Origin: an uncultured Clostridia bacterium
Lineage (GTDB): Bacteria; Bacillota; Clostridia; Oscillospirales; CAG-272
Reading direction: 5' to 3'
DNA: 56,831 nt
NCBI GenBank assembly: GCA_944393415.1
Contig: CALYAD010000027.1
Coordinates: forward strand, 1 to 56,831
Position 1 is the first letter of the stretch. Every line of letters begins with the position of its first letter. The notes under the pieces are model-generated. The model was not told where the DNA came from and did not search any database. It saw nothing but the letters and a program-made list of their open reading frames with translations. Shown here piece after piece: positions 26,928-37,000 of this stretch. The position numbers were made by a program, and so were the translations under genes.

Positions 26928-27026
26928 AGCCAAACCGCAGATACAGAATCGTTTGAGATAGGCTTTTATATCATTAAAGACGCGGATGGCAGCAGGATTT
27001 TTATCAAAGCGGGTAATGCAGGATGA
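26928..27026 (+). pseudogene. Remnant of a GNAT acetyltransferase C-terminus
   Basis: The frame reading SFEIGFYIIKDADG and IFIKAGNAG up to the TGA at 27024-27026 closely matches the end of the gene at 24306-24821 (IFIKSGNAR). No start or upstream body is present. The stop overlaps the ATG of the next gene (ATGA), as if the two had been coupled. Confidence 0.6.
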
Positions 27027-27685
27027 CTGAGGGAATTTTTAAAAACCGAAAACCGAATATGGAAAAGCTGCTGTCTTTCGGCTTTGAAAAAGGCGATAAC
27101 GGTTGGGTTTATCACACTGATTTAGTCGGAGGTCAGATGGCGCTTACTGTGTCAATAGATGACGAAGGAACGATAAATACGCGCATTGTTGACGGCAGCG
27201 GCGAGGAGTATGTGCTTCATCGCGTCGCAGGTGCCGCAGGCGCTTTTGTCGGTCGGGTCAACAGCGAATTTGAAGCGGTGCTGAAAATGATCTCCGATAA
27301 ATGCTTTGATCGAAATGTGTTCAAAAGCGAACAGGCAAAGGCTGTTATTGCATATGTGAGAGACACATATGGCGATGATCTGGAATATCTGTGGCAGAAG
27401 TTTCCCGATAATGCGGTCGTACGAAGAAAAGACAATCAGAAATGGTACGCCGTCTTTCTTACTGTTTCCCGTAGAAAAATAGGATTGGACTCGGACGAGA
27501 CTGCGGAAATCCTTGATCTGCGTATCAAGCCCGAAGAAATAAAAGATACAATTGACAATATACGTTTTTTCCCCGGATACCACATGAACAAAAAACATTG
27601 GATTACTATCTGCCTTGATAAAACGGTAAGCATAGAAGAAATCTACAGAAGGATTGACAAAAGCTATTTGCTGGCGAATAAATGA
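27023..27685 (+). CDS. MmcQ/YjbR-like protein
   Basis: A 220-residue protein whose C-terminal 110 residues fit the MmcQ/YjbR fold (YLWQKFPDNAVVRRKDNQKWYAVF, FPGYHMNKKHWITICLD). The N-terminal 95 residues add a second alpha-beta domain with YVLHRV and AFVGRV. These proteins have a double-wing-like fold; DNA binding is suggested in the family name but not shown here. The start overlaps the stop of the GNAT remnant, and no other ribosome site is apparent. Confidence 0.75.
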   Translation: MTEGIFKNRKPNMEKLLSFGFEKGDNGWVYHTDLVGGQMALTVSIDDEGTINTRIVDGSGEEYVLHRVAGAAGAFVGRVNSEFEAVLKMISDKCFDRNVFKSEQAKAVIAYVRDTYGDDLEYLWQKFPDNAVVRRKDNQKWYAVFLTVSRRKIGLDSDETAEILDLRIKPEEIKDTIDNIRFFPGYHMNKKHWITICLDKTVSIEEIYRRIDKSYLLANK

Positions 27686-27787
27686 GCGGGACGCGATATG
27701 AAGTTTGTTAATAGAAAAGCGATACAGTCTGTTTATTCGCTCAATGCGTATAAACGCAAGTATCCTGGTCAAAGAGGATTATGAATA

Positions 27788-27859
27788 TTGAAAGACGATA
27801 TGGCTGCAGCAGGATTTTACGAAAAGTCCGGTTTCATATACGGCGGAGTCAAAAAATAG
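27788..27859 (+). pseudogene. Second GNAT C-terminal remnant
   Basis: An open stretch of 23 codons reading AAAGFYEKSGFIYGGVKK and a stop, the typical end of a GNAT protein (FYxKxGF). No body or start remains. Confidence 0.5.
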
Positions 27860-27919
27860 GCTGAGCTTGGCGAACTCACTGCCGGACTGCTTTATGTGAA
27901 AATATTTAGTGGAGGAGAT

Positions 27920-28450
27920 ATGATAACCGTAAAAATAATCGATCATAAGCATAAAAACGATATAAATATAAAAAATGAACCGTTTTGGCTGTTCGGGCGT
28001 ATGATTCCCGCTTACTCCAACGAACAATGGAGTTATACCATAGAGAGGTTTGCTGAAGGAAATATCACTGAAATGTGCTTCCCCGACGAAAACTATGACT
28101 GGGATAAGCTCTCGGTAAACAGCGTTTTCGTCGGAGCCTATGATGGTGAACAGTGTGTCGGTCTTGCCATTTTGCAGCAGGCGATGATGAAATATATGTA
28201 TTTGTATGATCTGAAGGTCAATGCCGATTACAGAGGGCGCCGCATTGGAATGATGTTGATCGAAAAGTCCAAAGAGGTGGCGCTTGAAAATGGTTATAGA
28301 GGGCTTTATACACAAGGACAGGACAACAATCTCGGCGCGTGTCTGTTTTACTTGAAAAACGGTTTTGTAATCGGAGGACTGGATACAAACGTGTATAAAG
28401 GCACTTCGCAGGAGGGCAAGAAAGACATTATATTTTACTGTGAGGCATAG
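27920..28450 (+). CDS. GNAT acetyltransferase resembling streptothricin acetyltransferases
   Basis: A 176-residue protein. The opening (IDHKHKNDINIKNEPFWLFG), the acetyl-CoA loop VNADYRGRRIGMMLIEKS and the region LYTQGQDNNLGACLFYLKNGF are close to the SatA/Sat4 streptothricin acetyltransferases, as I recall them. Whether it confers resistance cannot be read from the sequence. Start 27920 follows GGAGGAG; an upstream in-frame ATG at 27896 has no site. Confidence 0.75.
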   Translation: MITVKIIDHKHKNDINIKNEPFWLFGRMIPAYSNEQWSYTIERFAEGNITEMCFPDENYDWDKLSVNSVFVGAYDGEQCVGLAILQQAMMKYMYLYDLKVNADYRGRRIGMMLIEKSKEVALENGYRGLYTQGQDNNLGACLFYLKNGFVIGGLDTNVYKGTSQEGKKDIIFYCEA

Positions 28451-28522
28451 ATTTATTTTAAAGATGTAATTCTGATATATGAGTGATATTTTTTTCAATT
28501 AGCGGATAAATTATCAAAACAG

Positions 28523-29407
28523 ATGGATATGGGGCAAGTATATTCTGTTTGTTTGAATTCTATGAAGCCTGACGAACAAGGGTACTCAGGCGCCAAGCTG
28601 GTGCGATTGAATTGCACATTTTCCAATGGGAAAACCGTCAGTTTTATTTGTAAATACACTGGTATGTCTGAGCGGATAGTTATGAAGACCCTTACAGAGC
28701 AAAAGCGAGAACATACACCTTATTCATATTCAAATTTAAACGAAACAAAAGAAATGGCATGGTTTATCATGCAGGATATACAGCCATGTGAGAAAGTTCC
28801 CTATGGTAGCCTTGCATGGAAAAAACAGGTTGCGGGTGCGCTTGCAGATATACATGCCGATAATTTTATATGCACGACTGAAATGTCACGCTTGCCTTAC
28901 GCTGACGAAGCATATTGGAAGCATATTACCACACAGATTTCTGCTGATCATTTTGAAAGACAATGTGCAAAAAATAATGCGTTTGCAGCAAAATATGCCG
29001 TTATGTTGCCAAAGATTCACAGGTGTGCGGAAACATTTGTGCAGAATATGACAGAAATGTATAGGGAAAGATCGAGCTTGACCGTTACGCATGGGGATTT
29101 ACAAAACATTTATGGCAACCATGTACGGTGTTTTCATGGTAAACCCATGATTATCGACTGGGGATTCAGCCGGTATGCCCCGTTTTACATTGATCTGGTG
29201 GATTATTTTACGCAAGAAGATGCAATGCTGTATTGGGGAGAGCTGCATCGTCATGGGTTCGTTATCAGCAAGAATGATTTTAAGGAGCGTTTCCGTATAG
29301 TGTCTTGTTACCCGGCGTTTATCTATATGTACCCGGCGTTGGCGCAGTATAACCGGGGGGACAGTACAAGGCTTGATTCGTTGCTGACGCTCCTTTGCCG
29401 GGATTGA
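28523..29407 (+). CDS. APH-family phosphotransferase, N-terminus probably damaged
   Basis: A 294-residue protein with GYSGAKLVRL (nucleotide loop region), the catalytic VTHGDLQNIYGNH near residue 190 and MIIDWGFSRYAPFYIDLVDYF, matching the choline/aminoglycoside kinase superfamily. No ribosome site precedes the ATG at 28523. The frame stays open upstream to 28487 and reads QLADKLSKQ, which looks like missing N-terminal protein; an ATG at 28479 joins it only across a run of seven T. It may be a frameshifted gene. Confidence 0.7.
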   Translation: MDMGQVYSVCLNSMKPDEQGYSGAKLVRLNCTFSNGKTVSFICKYTGMSERIVMKTLTEQKREHTPYSYSNLNETKEMAWFIMQDIQPCEKVPYGSLAWKKQVAGALADIHADNFICTTEMSRLPYADEAYWKHITTQISADHFERQCAKNNAFAAKYAVMLPKIHRCAETFVQNMTEMYRERSSLTVTHGDLQNIYGNHVRCFHGKPMIIDWGFSRYAPFYIDLVDYFTQEDAMLYWGELHRHGFVISKNDFKERFRIVSCYPAFIYMYPALAQYNRGDSTRLDSLLTLLCRD

Positions 29408-29612
29408 AGCTCGACTGTCAGATTTTCACAACGCTATGTACCACGTTTTATTCCGAATACTGCGAATTTATTTATCAGGAGGCCTCCATCAGCCCGTCGA
29501 ATGCAACTGATGAAAAATGCAGCCTGTTTACAGGATGTATTTGATAATTTGCCTGAAGAGATTATGAAAAATACTGTTATAGTGGTGATTTGAAAAAGGA
29601 GTGAATTCAGAT

Positions 29613-30050
29613 ATGATCCGCCTAATGACTATAAACGACTATCCCGCAGTGTATGACCTGTGGATCTCCTGCAAAGGCATGGGACTCAATGATGCAGATG
29701 ATTCGGAAAGCGGAATTTCCCGCTTTTTGAAGCGCAATCCCACCACATGCTTTGTTTCCGAAACAGACAGTAAGCTGATTGGCGCAATAATGGCGGGCAG
29801 CGATGGCCGCCGCGGATATATCTACCATACTGCGGTACATCCATCCTATCGAAAACAAGGTGTCGGTTCGGCGCTTGTGAAGACCGTGCTGGAGTCGCTG
29901 AAATGACTTGGGGTCAGCAAGGTGGCGTTAGTCGTATTCGAAAAAAACAAAGATGGAAACGTCTTTTGGGAAAAGCAGGGGTTTACGGCGAGAAATGATT
30001 TGATTTACCGTAATCAGTCTCTTGTGGAATTGACACGTATTGATACTTAA
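29613..30050 (+). pseudogene. GNAT acetyltransferase interrupted by an in-frame TGA
   Basis: The first 97 codons give a normal GNAT start and acetyl-CoA loop (YIYHTAVHPSYRKQGVGSALVKTVLESLK). A TGA at 29904-29906 interrupts, after which the same frame continues LGVSKVALVVFEKN, then GNVFWEKQGF to a TAA at 30048, exactly the expected C-terminal half. A single base change from CGA, GGA or AGA would explain it. Start 29613 lies 12 bases after GGAG. Confidence 0.8.
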
Positions 30051-30099
30051 AACTGAAAAACAACAGACCGGATTAAAAAATAACCGAGGAGGGAGAGGA

Positions 30100-30794
30100 T
30101 TGTACAATCAAGAGCTTAAGCGGGCTTTATTTTCCATATTGACTGAAAAAGGGGCAAAGCTGATGGGGGTAGCCGATTTATCCGGCATTGTAAACGGTGA
30201 AATGCAAACGGGCGTATCGGTAGCTGTTCCCGTTCCCGTAAACATCGTTAAAGATTTGCAAACTGCGCCGACAAAAGAATATTACGACGCGTACCATGCA
30301 TTAAACGCCAAGCTGGACGATATTGTTTCATGCGGGTCCGAGTTCCTGCGGGAAAACGGATATCAGGCGTATGCGAACACCACCAGGGTCGTCAAGAAAG
30401 ACGAAAACTGGTGTACGCCGCTTCCGCACAAAACAGTGGCTACACGTGCGGGACTCGGTTGGATCGGGAAAAATTGTCTGCTTGTTACAAAGCAATATGG
30501 GAGTGCCGTGCGTTTATCCAGCCTGCTTACCATGCACCGCTTCCGGCTGACACGCCGATTAACGAGAGTCAATGCGGCGGATGTACGGTTTGTGTGAAGA
30601 GATGCCCTGCCAAGGCGTTGACAGGGGCGCTTTGGAATACAGACACAAGCCGGGAAGAACTTTTTCGCAAGGAGGATTGCAAGGAAACGCAGATCAGACG
30701 AATGAAAGAGGCCACAGGTATTAACACAGACCTATGCGGGTTGTGCTTTGCTGTATGTACCTATACGCAAAGATATTTAAAAACGGAGGCATAG
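30100..30794 (+). pseudogene. 4Fe-4S double-cluster (QueG-like) protein with a frameshift
   Basis: A TTG at 30100 after GAGGAGGGAGAGG starts a protein with KLMGVADLSG, TRAGLGWIGKNCLLVT and SSLLT up to about 30533. There the frame changes: the sequence ACCATGCACCG would read T-N-A-P with one more A, after which the other frame gives APLPADTPI, CGGCTVCVKRCPAKAL and CGLCFAVC, the two cluster motifs, ending at 30794. A single-base deletion fits, either real or a sequencing error. The family is the short epoxyqueuosine reductase-like proteins. Confidence 0.82.
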
Positions 30795-30880
30795 CTTGTT
30801 AGGTGAAAAGATAATACGGCTCATATTGAATCTGTACTTAGAAAAACAAGTGCAAAATGCTCCGCGTTTTTAAAAACTTG

Positions 30881-30909
30881 TTGCATTTTTACTGATGTTA
30901 TGATATAAT
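30881..30909 (+). promoter_or_regulatory. Promoter upstream of the metallo-hydrolase gene
   Basis: TTGCAT (30881-30886) and TATAAT (30904-30909) with 17 bases between. Confidence 0.6.
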
Positions 30910-30997
30910 CGGCATACCGGTCAGAATAGTAAAACGAGATAAACGTACAGATCAGAGCGAGCGAAAGAAATTTTAATTTTCAGAGGGTTGGTAACAA

Positions 30998-31762
30998 ATG
31001 GAAAGGTGGTTTACCGTTGAGGTAATAGACTGTGATACCTACGCGATAAGTGAATATAAACACTGGGAAGAGACGCATTGCTATCTTATATGCGGAACGG
31101 AAAGGGCTGTCTTGATTGATACAGGCTTAGGAATTGCCAACATAAGAAAAACCGTTGATCGCCTGACTTCTCTTCCGGTTATGGCAGTAACAACACATGT
31201 ACATTGGGACCATATCGGCGGTCATAAATATTTTGAAAACATTGCCGTACATGAAGCGGAAAAGGAGTGGTTGTCGGTTTGTTTTCCTATTCCGCTTCAA
31301 ACGGTTAAGGATAATTTAACATCTCAGTCATGCGAATTTCCGGAGGATTTTATAATTGACGATTACCGGATCTTTAAAGGGATGCCGCAAAGACTTTTGC
31401 GTGACGGAGATTGCTTAGCGTTGGGAAATCGGGAGCTAACTGTTATTCACACTCCCGGACATTCCCCGGGACACTGTTGTTTTTATGAAGCGGAACGCGG
31501 GTATTTGTATTCCGGAGATTTGATATACAGGGGTTCTCTTGACGCATTTTATCCGTCCACAGACCCGCATCTGTTTTGGCAGTCCGTAAGGAAGCTCCGA
31601 CCTTTGAAGATAACCCGCATTTTACCCGGACACCATCAGTTATCAATTCCGGTTGATATAATAAATAAAATTGATAAGGCTTTTTACATTATATATGACG
31701 ATGGCAAGCTAAGTCAGGGAAACGGCGTATTTGACTTTGGCGATTTTAGTATACATATTTGA
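30998..31762 (+). CDS. MBL-fold metallo-hydrolase
   Basis: A 254-residue protein with the zinc motif THVHWDHIGGH near residues 66-76, HTPGHSPGHCC near 151 and YSGDLIYRG for the bridging aspartate, ending with a late LPGHHQL histidine. This is the glyoxalase II-like branch of the metallo-beta-lactamase fold; substrate unknown. It has its own promoter at 30881. Confidence 0.85.
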   Translation: MERWFTVEVIDCDTYAISEYKHWEETHCYLICGTERAVLIDTGLGIANIRKTVDRLTSLPVMAVTTHVHWDHIGGHKYFENIAVHEAEKEWLSVCFPIPLQTVKDNLTSQSCEFPEDFIIDDYRIFKGMPQRLLRDGDCLALGNRELTVIHTPGHSPGHCCFYEAERGYLYSGDLIYRGSLDAFYPSTDPHLFWQSVRKLRPLKITRILPGHHQLSIPVDIINKIDKAFYIIYDDGKLSQGNGVFDFGDFSIHI

Positions 31763-31839
31763 AACCAATATTCCGATAAAAAAGCTGATACGGCTGAAAA
31801 TTCGAATGTAGAGGTTAAGAGGAGACTTCCGCTTCAGAA

Positions 31840-32661
31840 ATGAAAATTGATATGAACAAATTAAAGATTAACTTCCGCTTAAAAGAGCTGGATAAGATAG
31901 TGCTTTGGGGGCAAGCACCTCATTTATACCTCGATTGGTTTGGATTGACAGATGGATTATTATGGATAAACGTTGGAACACAAACTATATATGAGTATAC
32001 TGATGAAGCAAATAATTATTTTGGTCATCATTCAAAGTATAATGATTATCAAATATCCAGATTTTTAGAAGATTTTTTTAATACCTTCAAATATGTCGGT
32101 GAATCTATACCTGAATGGTTTTATAATAGCCTTGGTGTTTTTGACACAAAATTAGAAAAATGGCGAGATTTATATTTGAATGAAGATGAGGAAATATATA
32201 AACGATTTTTATTTGACGAATATAGCGTACTCGGTCAATGGAAGTGGGACAGGACCTTTGATTCAGGCTATCTCGTAGGAGGACCTGTTATCGGTTGCTT
32301 TAAATGTGGAAAAAAGATAAAAATTTTATGGAAAAGTTCACATAAACTCGATAACGGAAAGAGTATATGGACATCGCCGGAGGGCAGCCTTGAATTGTCA
32401 TATGACGATTTTATTTTATCTGTTTCGGAATTTTTAAATTCATTTTTTATAGCTATGGACAGTCAGATTGAAAAAGCTGTTATCAAAGAATGGGGAAGCG
32501 TCTTGCTTGACAAGCAGAGGCTTTTAAAAGAAAATAATGAAAGGAAAATAAGATTTTCTAAGGACCTATCTTTTCTCACGGGATCTATTGTTAATACAGA
32601 TTGGAATAAAATCGGTATTTTATATTCTAAAATGCAAAATGAGATAAAGCTTTTAAAATGA
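31840..32661 (+). CDS. DUF5984-like protein
   Basis: A 273-residue soluble protein rich in Trp, Tyr and Asp with HLYLDWFGLTDG, DEYSVLGQWKWDRTFDSGYLVGGP and SPEGSLELSYDDF, which I associate with the DUF5984 family of unknown function. AT-rich compared with the following cluster. The start is uncertain: AAGAGGAG lies 17 bases before 31840, and ATG 31852 is an alternative. Confidence 0.55.
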   Translation: MKIDMNKLKINFRLKELDKIVLWGQAPHLYLDWFGLTDGLLWINVGTQTIYEYTDEANNYFGHHSKYNDYQISRFLEDFFNTFKYVGESIPEWFYNSLGVFDTKLEKWRDLYLNEDEEIYKRFLFDEYSVLGQWKWDRTFDSGYLVGGPVIGCFKCGKKIKILWKSSHKLDNGKSIWTSPEGSLELSYDDFILSVSEFLNSFFIAMDSQIEKAVIKEWGSVLLDKQRLLKENNERKIRFSKDLSFLTGSIVNTDWNKIGILYSKMQNEIKLLK

Positions 32662-32703
32662 TGGGATAAGCGAAAAGTTGTATAGTTGTATGGAGGATAT
32701 GAT

Positions 32704-33087
32704 ATGGGGTTTGAAATATTCGGAGTATTTGCGGTATTGTTCGGTATCGTATTTGTGCTGGTTATCGGCATTATATTGGTTGGTTTATTGAGAGGTTTAA
32801 GCACTTGGAATAAAAACAATAATTCTCCCCGCTTAACTGTAACAGCAAAGGTCGTTTCAAAAAGAATGAGTGTCTCACATCACAGACATGCAAATGCCGG
32901 CGACGCAACCGGGGCTCACGGATACAGCACATCTTCTTCTACATGGTATTATGTGACATTTGAGGTTGAGAGCGGAGACAGAATGGAGCTTTCGGTTACG
33001 GGGTCTGAGTATGGAATGTTAGCCGAGGGAGACATGGGAAAACTATCTTTTCAGGGTACCAGATATCTGTCCTTCGAACGCATATAA
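32704..33087 (+). CDS. DUF2500-like membrane protein
   Basis: A 127-residue protein with one N-terminal membrane helix (residues 5-30) and a small beta domain with TVTAKVVSKRM, YYVTFEVESGDRMEL and GSEYGMLAEGDMGKL, fitting the DUF2500 family. GGAGG precedes the ATG at 32704. Followed by a terminator at 33207. Confidence 0.7.
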   Translation: MGFEIFGVFAVLFGIVFVLVIGIILVGLLRGLSTWNKNNNSPRLTVTAKVVSKRMSVSHHRHANAGDATGAHGYSTSSSTWYYVTFEVESGDRMELSVTGSEYGMLAEGDMGKLSFQGTRYLSFERI

Positions 33088-33206
33088 GCGGGAGGATATC
33101 TGATTATATTTAAGTATCGCCGTAAAATATTTATACGGAACTGTAAAAATCGTTGTATACGGCGATACGACCTTAAAAAAACGAAAACAAAATAACATTT
33201 CACGCA

Positions 33207-33251
33207 GAAAAAGCTACATCTCACGCAGTGAGGCGGCTTTTTCTTTTTTTT
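33207..33251 (+). terminator. Intrinsic terminator
   Basis: GAAAAAGC (33207-33214) pairs with GCTTTTTC (33236-33243) and CTCAC (33220-33224) with GTGAG (33228-33232), followed by a T-run. It closes the accessory stretch before the next gene cluster. Confidence 0.85.
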
Positions 33252-33307
33252 ATTTTATAATAACAAAAGATTTGAATCAGGGAAATAAAAGGAGGAGAAC
33301 AACAGCA

Positions 33308-34036
33308 GTGAAAAACAGACGAGCCGTTGTTTTTTTTACAGCTATTTTGTTATTGGCGGCTTTGACAGGCTGCGAAGCAGAAAAAAATCCGTCAAGTGAA
33401 GAACTTTGGAAAGCGGCGATGACCGACGCGGTTTTCAGCGAGGACTCCGAGGTAAGAGAGCTGGTCGCCTTGACAAATGAGGATTCACGGGTAATATGGG
33501 ACGAGTCGGGACAGAGAGTTTTGCTGTTAAGCTGGCACGACTATGACGACGAGTGCGCTCCCGGAAGCTCGATCGGAACGGAATTCGGCGATATCTGGGC
33601 GACTTCCGTCGGTGAAATGCAGGCCTGGTATGAGGATAACAGCGATACGGAGGACTGGAATTTGAGATTTGCGCAGCTTTTGGGCGTTCATGAGGATGAA
33701 GGCTACACTCGTTTTACCGCCTTCTGGGTCGCGCCGGAAGACGTCATACGTCCGGCATATGTAACCGACGTAACCCGGCAGATGAAAAATGATTACAGCT
33801 GCGTGACGGATGAAGCGTATAAAGCTTGGTTTGACAGGAATATCCTGTGGTCATACTTTGAGAGCGACTATCCATGGACCCGTCTCGGATATACCTATGA
33901 CTGGAGCGGCGGGGAGTCGGAATACGGGCTGACAGAGTTTCTGATATTTGACGGAAGCAAAACCGAGATCGAGTTTACATATACCACCGCGGAGTTTGTG
34001 GATTGGCTGGAGCAGCAGACAAGTAATTTAAAATAA
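33308..34036 (+). CDS. Predicted lipoprotein preceding the ABC cluster
   Basis: A 242-residue protein with basic start, hydrophobic stretch and a lipobox LTGC near residue 22. The mature part is acidic with many Trp and Tyr residues and no known domain. The start is GTG 33308, eleven or so bases after GGAGGAG; the TTG at 33272 precedes that site. It is 51 bases upstream of the giant ABC protein in the same direction and may be its partner. Confidence 0.7.
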   Translation: MKNRRAVVFFTAILLLAALTGCEAEKNPSSEELWKAAMTDAVFSEDSEVRELVALTNEDSRVIWDESGQRVLLLSWHDYDDECAPGSSIGTEFGDIWATSVGEMQAWYEDNSDTEDWNLRFAQLLGVHEDEGYTRFTAFWVAPEDVIRPAYVTDVTRQMKNDYSCVTDEAYKAWFDRNILWSYFESDYPWTRLGYTYDWSGGESEYGLTEFLIFDGSKTEIEFTYTTAEFVDWLEQQTSNLK

Positions 34037-34087
34037 TTATGCTGAAGAAACAACAGGTAGTCTGTATCGATAAAGGAGTGAATTATA

Positions 34088-37000
34088 TTGAAACGCCGTT
34101 TGGTTAAATTATTAGCGATTTTTTTCTGCTTTATCGTTTTGTTCGGCTTGACTTTCGTCGGATGCGCCGCAAAGCGGCAGGAGCAGATCACAGATATCCG
34201 GCAGCTTGACGGTCGGGAAATAGGTGTGATGACCGGGACTGTATTTGATCAGTATACCGATCGGTTCATCAGCGACGCGAAAAAAGAATATTACATGTCC
34301 TATGCCGATATGGCGATGGCGGTCAAGGAGGGGAAAATTTCCGCGTTTCTTATGGATGAACCCATGGCGAGGGTGCTGTGTGAGGAAAACGACGGGATTA
34401 CATATCTTCCGGAGCACCTGACCGAGGATGGGTACGCCTTTGCTTTCCCAAAGACCGAAGAGGGCGCTGCTCTGCGGGATCAGATGAACGAGTTTTTGGC
34501 TGAGATCAAAGCAGACGGCACGATGGAGGTGATAGAGGAGATTTGGTTCGGCGCGGATGAGAGCCTGAAAACGGTCGCTGACTGGACGTCGCTGCCCGAT
34601 ATTAACGGAACGCTGGATTTCGCTGCAAAGATCAACAGCGCGCCCTTTGCCTATGTGAAGGATAACCGGACGGTGGGCTATGATATAGATATTGTGATCA
34701 GATTTTGTCGTGAATATGGCTATGGTCTAAATATACACGATGTGGAGGTATCCTCCTTTATTTCAGGAATTGAGACCGGCAAATATGATCTTGGCGCCTC
34801 GGGCTTTACCGTGACCGAGGAGCGTGCGGAGAGAATGTATTTTTCCGATCCTGATTATGAGGGCGGTATTGTTGCGGTGGTAGCCGAAAACAGTTCGCAG
34901 GTGCGTTTTCAGAGCCTGCAGGATTTTGCGGGTACCGAGATCGGCGCAGTAACGGGTACCATACACGATCAGCTCGTATCCGCAGTAGTCAGCGGAGTGC
35001 ATTTTCAGTATTACGACGACTATTCAGCCCAGCTGCTGGCTTTGCAGACCGGAACGCTTGATGCGATCGTGACCGACATGCCGATTGCCGTGCTGTCTAT
35101 AGCGAGGCAGCCTGATCTGGTCATTTTCCCGGAAACGGTAGCGCCTGACAGCTATGGCCTGGGGCTTGCTAAAGGTGATCCGTTGACGGCACAGGTAAGC
35201 GCTGTCATAGAACGTTACACTTCAGACGGAACGCTGGAAGCGCTGCGGGAAAAATGGTTCGGCGCGGACGACAGCAAGAAGATAATAGACGTGGGCGAGT
35301 ACGACGCGCCGAACGGAACTCTTCGATATGCCCATGATTCCACGCTGGAGCCCATGAGCTATGTGGGAGGCAACGGTGAGTCTTTGGGATATGAGGTGGA
35401 GCTGGTCTCGCTCATCGCGAAAGAGCTTGGAATGAAGCTGGAGATAACACAGACAAAATTCAGCTCTCTGATACCTATGCTGAGCAGCGGACGAGCGGAT
35501 ATCGTTTCCGGTTCCATTAGCATCACTGACGAGCGTCGGGAAAGCATTGACTTTGCTACCTCGCATTATATCGGCGGTACGGTACTGCTGGTGCGGGCGG
35601 AGGATATGGGACAGACGGTGGAGAGTGAAGATACCGGCTTTTGGGAAGGACTTTACGACAGCTTCTATAAGACCTTCGTTCAGGAAAGCCGGTGGAAACT
35701 GATACTTTCCGGGCTGGGCGTTACTTTTCTTATCTCTGTTTTTTCAGCGCTTTTCGGCACCGCTATGGGATTCGGACTGTGCCTGATGCGCCGCAGCCGT
35801 AATGGGGTGGTATCGGGAATTACTGCGGCTTTTATCCGATTTATACAAGGTATACCGGTTCTGGTGCTGCTCATGGTGCTGTTCTATGTGATATTTGCCG
35901 GTTCTTCACTGAACGGGATCATTGTATCCATAATCGGATTTTCCATAAATTTCGCTGTCTATGTAGCGGAGATGATCCGAACCGGTATTGACGCGGTGGA
36001 TCCCGGGCAGTGGGAGGCGGCGACAGCCATGGGCTTCGGGCGGGTAAAGACCTTTGTTAAAATAATCGCTCCTCAGGCGGCTCGGCATATTCTGCCGGTA
36101 TATAAAGGCGAATTCATTTCCATGGTAAAAATGACATCGGTGGTAGGGTATATAGCGGTCGAGGATCTGACAAAGGCGACAGATCTCATCCGCAGCCGCA
36201 CGTTCGAGGCGTTTTTCCCACTCATTGTTACGGCGGTTATCTACTTTCTGCTCGCCTGGGGACTGACATTTTTCTTAGGAATTCTGGAGAAAAAAGTTGA
36301 CCCTAAGCACCGCGGCAGACGACTTAAAGGAATTGATGTCAATTATACAATAAGGGAAAACGCCGTGGCGGTACCGGATGCGGTACGGGACGACGAGCCG
36401 GCGATCAGCATTTCCCATCTTAAAAAGAAATACGTAAACGCGACGCCGCTGAAGGATGTAAACGCGGTAGTACATAAAGGAGATGTGATCTCCATAATCG
36501 GTCCGTCAGGTACAGGTAAAAGTACCCTGCTGCGCTGCCTTAACCGACTGGAAATACCGACGTCGGGGCAAATAGAAGTGCTTGGTCAGGCGATTACCGG
36601 TGCCAAGCCGTCACAGCTGAACGCCATACGCCGACGTGTGGGAATGGTGTTTCAGAGCTTCAATCTGTTCGCTCATCTGACCGTGATTGAGAATATAATG
36701 CTGGGTCCTATAGAACTGTTGGGGTGTACCCGACAGCAGGCGTATGAACGCGGCATGCAGCTGCTGTCAAGCGTGGGATTGGCAGAAAAAGCTTTAAGTT
36801 ACCCTGACGAGCTGTCCGGCGGACAGAAGCAGCGTGTCGCGATCGCCCGGACTTTAGGTATGCAGCCGGAGATCGTACTGTTCGACGAACCGACCAGCGC
36901 CCTGGACCCCACCATGGTGGGCGAGGTATTGTCGGTTATCCGAACACTGGCGGAGCATGGACTGACCATGCTGATAGTAACTCACGAGATGAAGTTCGCG

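Noticed and set aside
29904..29906. Selenocysteine at the in-frame TGA
   Set aside because: GNAT proteins have no selenocysteine at this position, and no SECIS-like hairpin with the expected apical GU is evident just downstream.
24306..33087. Integron cassette array
   Set aside because: Single-gene units of resistance type suggest it, but I see no attC-like sites between genes and no integrase.
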